DNA from: an uncultured Anaerotruncus sp.
Lineage (GTDB): Bacteria > Bacillota_A > Clostridia > Oscillospirales > CAG-272
Assembly: GCA_958414155.1 (NCBI GenBank)
Contig: CATYWI010000056.1
Location: 1-7,332 of the forward strand
DNA length: 7,332 nucleotides
Direction: 5' to 3'
Under the pieces are notes generated by a model. The model saw nothing but the letters and a program-made list of their open reading frames with translations, was not told where the DNA came from and ran no database searches. A program made the translations under genes and the position numbers. Shown here piece after piece: positions 4,592-7,332 of the stretch; within the stretch, counting starts at the first letter, position 1; every line of letters begins with the position of its first letter.

Positions 4592-7007
4592 TGGCGTTGA
4601 CTCCTTGAATGTTTTGTCCGCTGACCGCGGGAATGATCACGATGGGCTCGCACGGCTTTACTCCCGCGGCTTTTTCGGCGGCGGGGGCGCGAAGCGCCTC
4701 ACCGAGGACTTCCTTCACGTTTGAAACAGGGATGAATCTCAGCGCCGCACGTGCCTCGGGATCAATGTCGTCAAGATCGCCGAGGTTTGCCTTGGGGATG
4801 AGTACCGTGCGGACGCCCGCGGAATATGCCGCCATCGTCTTTTCGCGCAGACCGCCTATCGGCAGCACTCTGCCTGTCAGAGTGACCTCACCTGTCATTG
4901 CGATATCGTGGGCGACCGGAGTGTGCGACAGTGCGCTTACGAGCGCCGTTACCATCGTCACACCTGCCGAGGGACCGTCCTTCGGAACTGCGCCTTCGGG
5001 TACATGGATGTGTATATCCTTGGTTTTATAAAAATCGGTGCCGATGCCGTATTCGGGAGCGACCTGGCGCACAAAACTCAGCGCTGCCTCTGCCGATTCC
5101 TTCATTACATCGCCGAGCTTGCCGGTAAGCTCAAGCTTTCCCGTGCCGTCAAGCACCGCAGCCTCGACTTTGAGAAGGTCGCCGCCGTCCTCGGTGTACG
5201 CAAGTCCGTTCACAACGCCGACGAGATCGTTGTCGTCGATCTTCTCGGGTATCAGCTTGCGTGCGCCGAGATAGGATGCTACGTCGGCGCGGTCGATCGT
5301 TATCGATTTCAGTTTGCCGCCGCTGTCGACCATCTTTTTTGCCGCCTTGCGGCAAAGCTCCGCAACGGTGCGTTCAAGATTGCGCACGCCCGCCTCGCGG
5401 GTGTAGCAGTCTATGATCTCATATATAGCCTCATCAGTGAGCTTCAGTGAGCGACGTGTCAGACCATGGCGCTTGAGTTGCTTCGGAATGAGGTGATTTT
5501 TGGCTATCGCCAGCTTTTCGCGGCGCGTGTAGCCCGAAAGCTCTATGACCTCCATACGGTCGATGAGCGGACGCGGTACGGTTTCAAGCGTATTTGCGGT
5601 GGTTATGAACAGACACTCCGAAAGATCGAAGGGAAGCTCCACAAAGTGATCGCGGAACGTCTTGTTCTGCTCGGGATCGAGCACCTCAAGAAGCGCCGAT
5701 GCGGGGTCGCCGTGCGCATCGGCTGTAAGCTTGTCTATCTCGTCAAGCAGAATGAGCGGATTACGCACCTTTGCTTTTATTATGGCATCTATTATGCGTC
5801 CGGGCATTGCGGCGACATAGGTCTTGCGGTGACCGCGTATGTCAGACTCGTCACGCACACCGCCGAGCGAAACACGCACGTACTTGCGGTTCATGGCGTG
5901 CGCTATGGACGCAGCCACCGATGTTTTTCCGGTCCCGGGAGGGCCTACCAGACATATTATCTGGTTCTTCAGCTCGGGATTAAGCTGTTTGACAGCCAAA
6001 AATTCGAGAATTCTTGTTTTTATTTTTTCAAGTCCCTCGTGATCGGCGTCAAGTACCTTCTTTGCCGCTTCGACGTTTACGCGGTCACGCGTGCGCGCAC
6101 TCCACGGAATGTCAAGACAGGTGTCAAGATAACTGCGCAGTACGGTCGCCTCGGCGGAGCCGAAGGGCGTGCGCGAGAGACGCTCGTTTTCCTTCAGCAG
6201 TTTTTCCTTCACTTCATCCGGGAGGTGAGCCTTGTTTATGCGTTCCGCGTAGTCGTCCGGGTCCTCGCCGCCGCCCAGTTCGTCCTCTATGACCTTCATC
6301 TGCTCACGCAGATAATAGTCACGCTGATTGCGCGAGATGCTGTCGCGCACACGGCGGTGTATGTCCTGCTCGCATTCAAGAAGGTCGCATTCGCGATTCA
6401 GTATCTTTATGAGTCTGAACATACGCTCAAGCGGCTCAAACTCTTCAAGCACGTTCTGTTTGTCCGAGGTTTTTACAAGCACGGCGGATGCAATGAAGTC
6501 GGCAAGCAGACCGGGAGAGCTGATTCCGTGCGCCGCGAGCTTTATGTCGGAGGTGACGTTCGGCATATATCCGACAGCCTTGTCGAATATTTCAAGCGCC
6601 TCGCGCACGAGCGCTTCACCGCGTATCCCGCCGTTGTCTGCAAGTTCCACGGTGCGGGAGAGAACGTCAGCCTCGATGAGCTTGCCGGTTCGGCGGTACT
6701 CCGTCACCTTGGCGCGGGAAAGACCCTCGCATATTATTCTTATCGTGTTGCCGGATCTTGAGGTCTGGCGCAGACGGGCAACGGTGCCGACCGGGTAAAG
6801 ATCGGCGGGGACCGGATCTCCGTCCGATACCTTTTTTGTGCATACGATAAAGCAAAGACGATTCCCGGAATTTGCCGTATCAACGGCGGCGCCGGCTGTT
6901 TCGTCGTTTATGTCAAAGCTTATCGGAATGCCGGGGAAAGCCACTGCTTCGCGGAGCGGTATCACGGGGAGCGTGAGCTTTTCGGCTTTTTCTATGTATT
7001 CTGGCAT
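4581..7007 (-). CDS. lon: ATP-dependent protease La (LonA)
   Basis: LonA is the cytosolic hexameric AAA+ serine protease that degrades misfolded proteins and selected regulators. The 808 residues contain all three family parts. The N-terminal substrate-binding domain spans about 10-205 (start LTLPVIPLREAVAFPG), followed by a helical linker (YYLREQMKVIEDELG, 231-245). The AAA+ module has Walker A GPPGTGKT (355-362), Walker B LILLDEID (418-425), sensor-1 N472, a candidate arginine finger R484 in PLIDRMEVI, and sensor-2 R542 in GVRNLER. The protease domain has catalytic Ser680 in PKDGPSAG and Lys723 in GGLREKTMAA, forming the Ser-Lys dyad. The ATG at 7007 has GAAAGGA (7020-7014) 6 nt upstream. 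The gene follows an unidentified gene by 53 bp and overlaps engB by 11 nt. The tail beyond the dyad is about 23 residues longer than in E. coli Lon. All catalytic residues are present, so the enzyme should be active. Confidence 0.99.
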   Translation of the reverse strand: MPEYIEKAEKLTLPVIPLREAVAFPGIPISFDINDETAGAAVDTANSGNRLCFIVCTKKVSDGDPVPADLYPVGTVARLRQTSRSGNTIRIICEGLSRAKVTEYRRTGKLIEADVLSRTVELADNGGIRGEALVREALEIFDKAVGYMPNVTSDIKLAAHGISSPGLLADFIASAVLVKTSDKQNVLEEFEPLERMFRLIKILNRECDLLECEQDIHRRVRDSISRNQRDYYLREQMKVIEDELGGGEDPDDYAERINKAHLPDEVKEKLLKENERLSRTPFGSAEATVLRSYLDTCLDIPWSARTRDRVNVEAAKKVLDADHEGLEKIKTRILEFLAVKQLNPELKNQIICLVGPPGTGKTSVAASIAHAMNRKYVRVSLGGVRDESDIRGHRKTYVAAMPGRIIDAIIKAKVRNPLILLDEIDKLTADAHGDPASALLEVLDPEQNKTFRDHFVELPFDLSECLFITTANTLETVPRPLIDRMEVIELSGYTRREKLAIAKNHLIPKQLKRHGLTRRSLKLTDEAIYEIIDCYTREAGVRNLERTVAELCRKAAKKMVDSGGKLKSITIDRADVASYLGARKLIPEKIDDNDLVGVVNGLAYTEDGGDLLKVEAAVLDGTGKLELTGKLGDVMKESAEAALSFVRQVAPEYGIGTDFYKTKDIHIHVPEGAVPKDGPSAGVTMVTALVSALSHTPVAHDIAMTGEVTLTGRVLPIGGLREKTMAAYSAGVRTVLIPKANLGDLDDIDPEARAALRFIPVSNVKEVLGEALRAPAAEKAAGVKPCEPIVIIPAVSGQNIQGVNANGA
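4601..4606 (-). promoter_or_regulatory. engB Shine-Dalgarno inside the lon coding region
   Basis: AAGGAG at 4606-4601, within the last nine codons of lon, lies 9 nt before the engB ATG at 4591. Together with the 11-nt overlap it implies that ribosomes ending lon can re-initiate on engB. Confidence 0.7.
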
Positions 7008-7025
7008 TTTGTATCCTTTCGGTCG

Positions 7026-7041
7026 TGACCCTTGTGGGTCA
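7026..7041 (-). promoter_or_regulatory. Palindrome in the lon leader
   Basis: A perfect inverted repeat has 6-bp arms (TGACCC and GGGTCA) separated by 4 nt. It sits in the 53-bp gap before lon, ending 5 nt upstream of the lon Shine-Dalgarno (7020-7014). It could be an operator for a dimeric repressor or an RNA hairpin beside the ribosome binding site. No U-run follows on the minus strand, so it is not a convincing terminator. It does not match the CIRCE element, nor the direct-repeat CtsR box. Confidence 0.4.
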
Positions 7042-7060
7042 ACGGAAAATTCTTTGTTTT

Positions 7061-7332
7061 TCAGTCCTTGATCTCGATAAATCCGTCAAGTGTCAGCGTG
7101 TCTATGGCGACACCGGCATATTCGCCGCGGAACTGCCACGCGGTAGATACCTCTGCGCTGCCGCAGCCGCCCACGAGCGGCATTGTGACTGTTTCTTCGT
7201 GCAGTATGAATTCGGTGCGTTCGCTGCCGTCATATGATATAGCCGGCGCGTTGTAGCTGTATGTCTGCCCGAGAAATACGAGCGGACAGTTTTCTCTTTC
7301 CGATACGAAAAGGGAATAGTAGCGTATCTTTA
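7061..7332 (-). CDS. Hypothetical protein, C-terminal 89 codons (5' part beyond window)
   Basis: An open minus-strand frame enters from the right edge and ends with TGA at 7063-7061. The visible 89 residues (starting KIRYYSLFVSERENCPLVF and ending TLDGFIEIKD) alternate polar and hydrophobic residues, suggesting a beta-rich fold. They include a VGGCGSAEVSTAWQF stretch with one cysteine of two in the fragment. I see no transmembrane helix, catalytic motif or family signature, and do not recognise the protein. Codon use resembles the neighbours, and the frame stays open to the edge without interruption. It ends 53 bp upstream of lon on the same strand with no terminator-like structure between, so it may be co-transcribed with lon. 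Confidence 0.7.
   Translation of the reverse strand, partial: KIRYYSLFVSERENCPLVFLGQTYSYNAPAISYDGSERTEFILHEETVTMPLVGGCGSAEVSTAWQFRGEYAGVAIDTLTLDGFIEIKD

Noticed and set aside
5466..6761. A 431-codon open frame on the plus strand
   Set aside because: It lies wholly antisense to the AAA+ and N-terminal parts of lon, which has every expected motif. The product has no recognisable family and is a by-product of codon bias on the opposite strand.
7026..7041. Intrinsic terminator between the hypothetical gene and lon
   Set aside because: The stem is short and is followed on the minus strand by ACGACCGAAAGG rather than a U-run.
7014..7042. TTGACC at 7042-7037 as a -35 box for a lon promoter
   Set aside because: At 17-nt spacing the -10 would be AAAGGA, which is the lon ribosome binding site, and the transcript would begin about at the start codon. 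The hexamer is better explained as part of the palindrome.
1..7332. Mobile element, CRISPR array, phage, toxin-antitoxin or defence system
   Set aside because: No direct repeat array, terminal inverted repeat, transposase, integrase or nuclease motif was seen on either strand; all genes but one are recognised housekeeping or sporulation-family members.

Overview
The window looks like an ordinary core-chromosome block from a Gram-positive member of the Clostridia, probably an uncultured gut-type Oscillospirales or Christensenellales relative. The lineage is inferred from gene content and order: ScpA and ScpB, then a DUF2953 protein, a GerW/YtfJ sporulation-family protein and a D-Ala-D-Ala carboxypeptidase, preceded by LonA, EngB and a membrane M50 protease. 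AGGAGG-type ribosome binding sites, frequent ATA isoleucine codons and use of TTG and GTG starts fit this. I cannot name a genus from sequence alone.

Every supportable gene is on the minus strand, so transcription runs from high to low coordinates. In that order they are: the C-terminal 89 codons of an unrecognised protein (window edge to 7061); lon (7007-4581); engB/ysxC (4591-3986, overlapping lon by 11 nt); an M50 site-2-type protease (3952-3251); scpA (3231-2443); scpB (2429-1821); a DUF2953 membrane-anchored protein with a strikingly Lys/Ala-rich segment (1782-1102); ytfJ/gerW family (1076-651); and the first 194 codons of a secreted penicillin-binding-protein-type carboxypeptidase (583 to the left edge). 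All gaps are 67 bp or less, no intrinsic terminator is visible, and each complete gene has a good Shine-Dalgarno at 6-9 nt. The block therefore reads as one long operon or overlapping transcription units.

The genes cover cytosolic protein quality control (Lon), 50S ribosome assembly (EngB), intramembrane proteolysis (M50), chromosome compaction and segregation with SMC (ScpA, ScpB), a possible sporulation or envelope pair (DUF2953, YtfJ) and peptidoglycan maturation (carboxypeptidase). This is housekeeping plus sporulation-associated content, not an accessory island. I saw no mobile element, CRISPR array, tRNA/rRNA, defence module or phage gene.

I found no clearly new biological system. The points most worth a second look are a hairpin that buries the ribosome binding site of the carboxypeptidase gene, a perfect 6-bp-arm palindrome just upstream of lon, the lysine-rich linker and homopolymer runs in the DUF2953 gene, the run of non-ATG starts in scpA, scpB and the DUF2953 gene, and the unidentified gene entering from the right edge.
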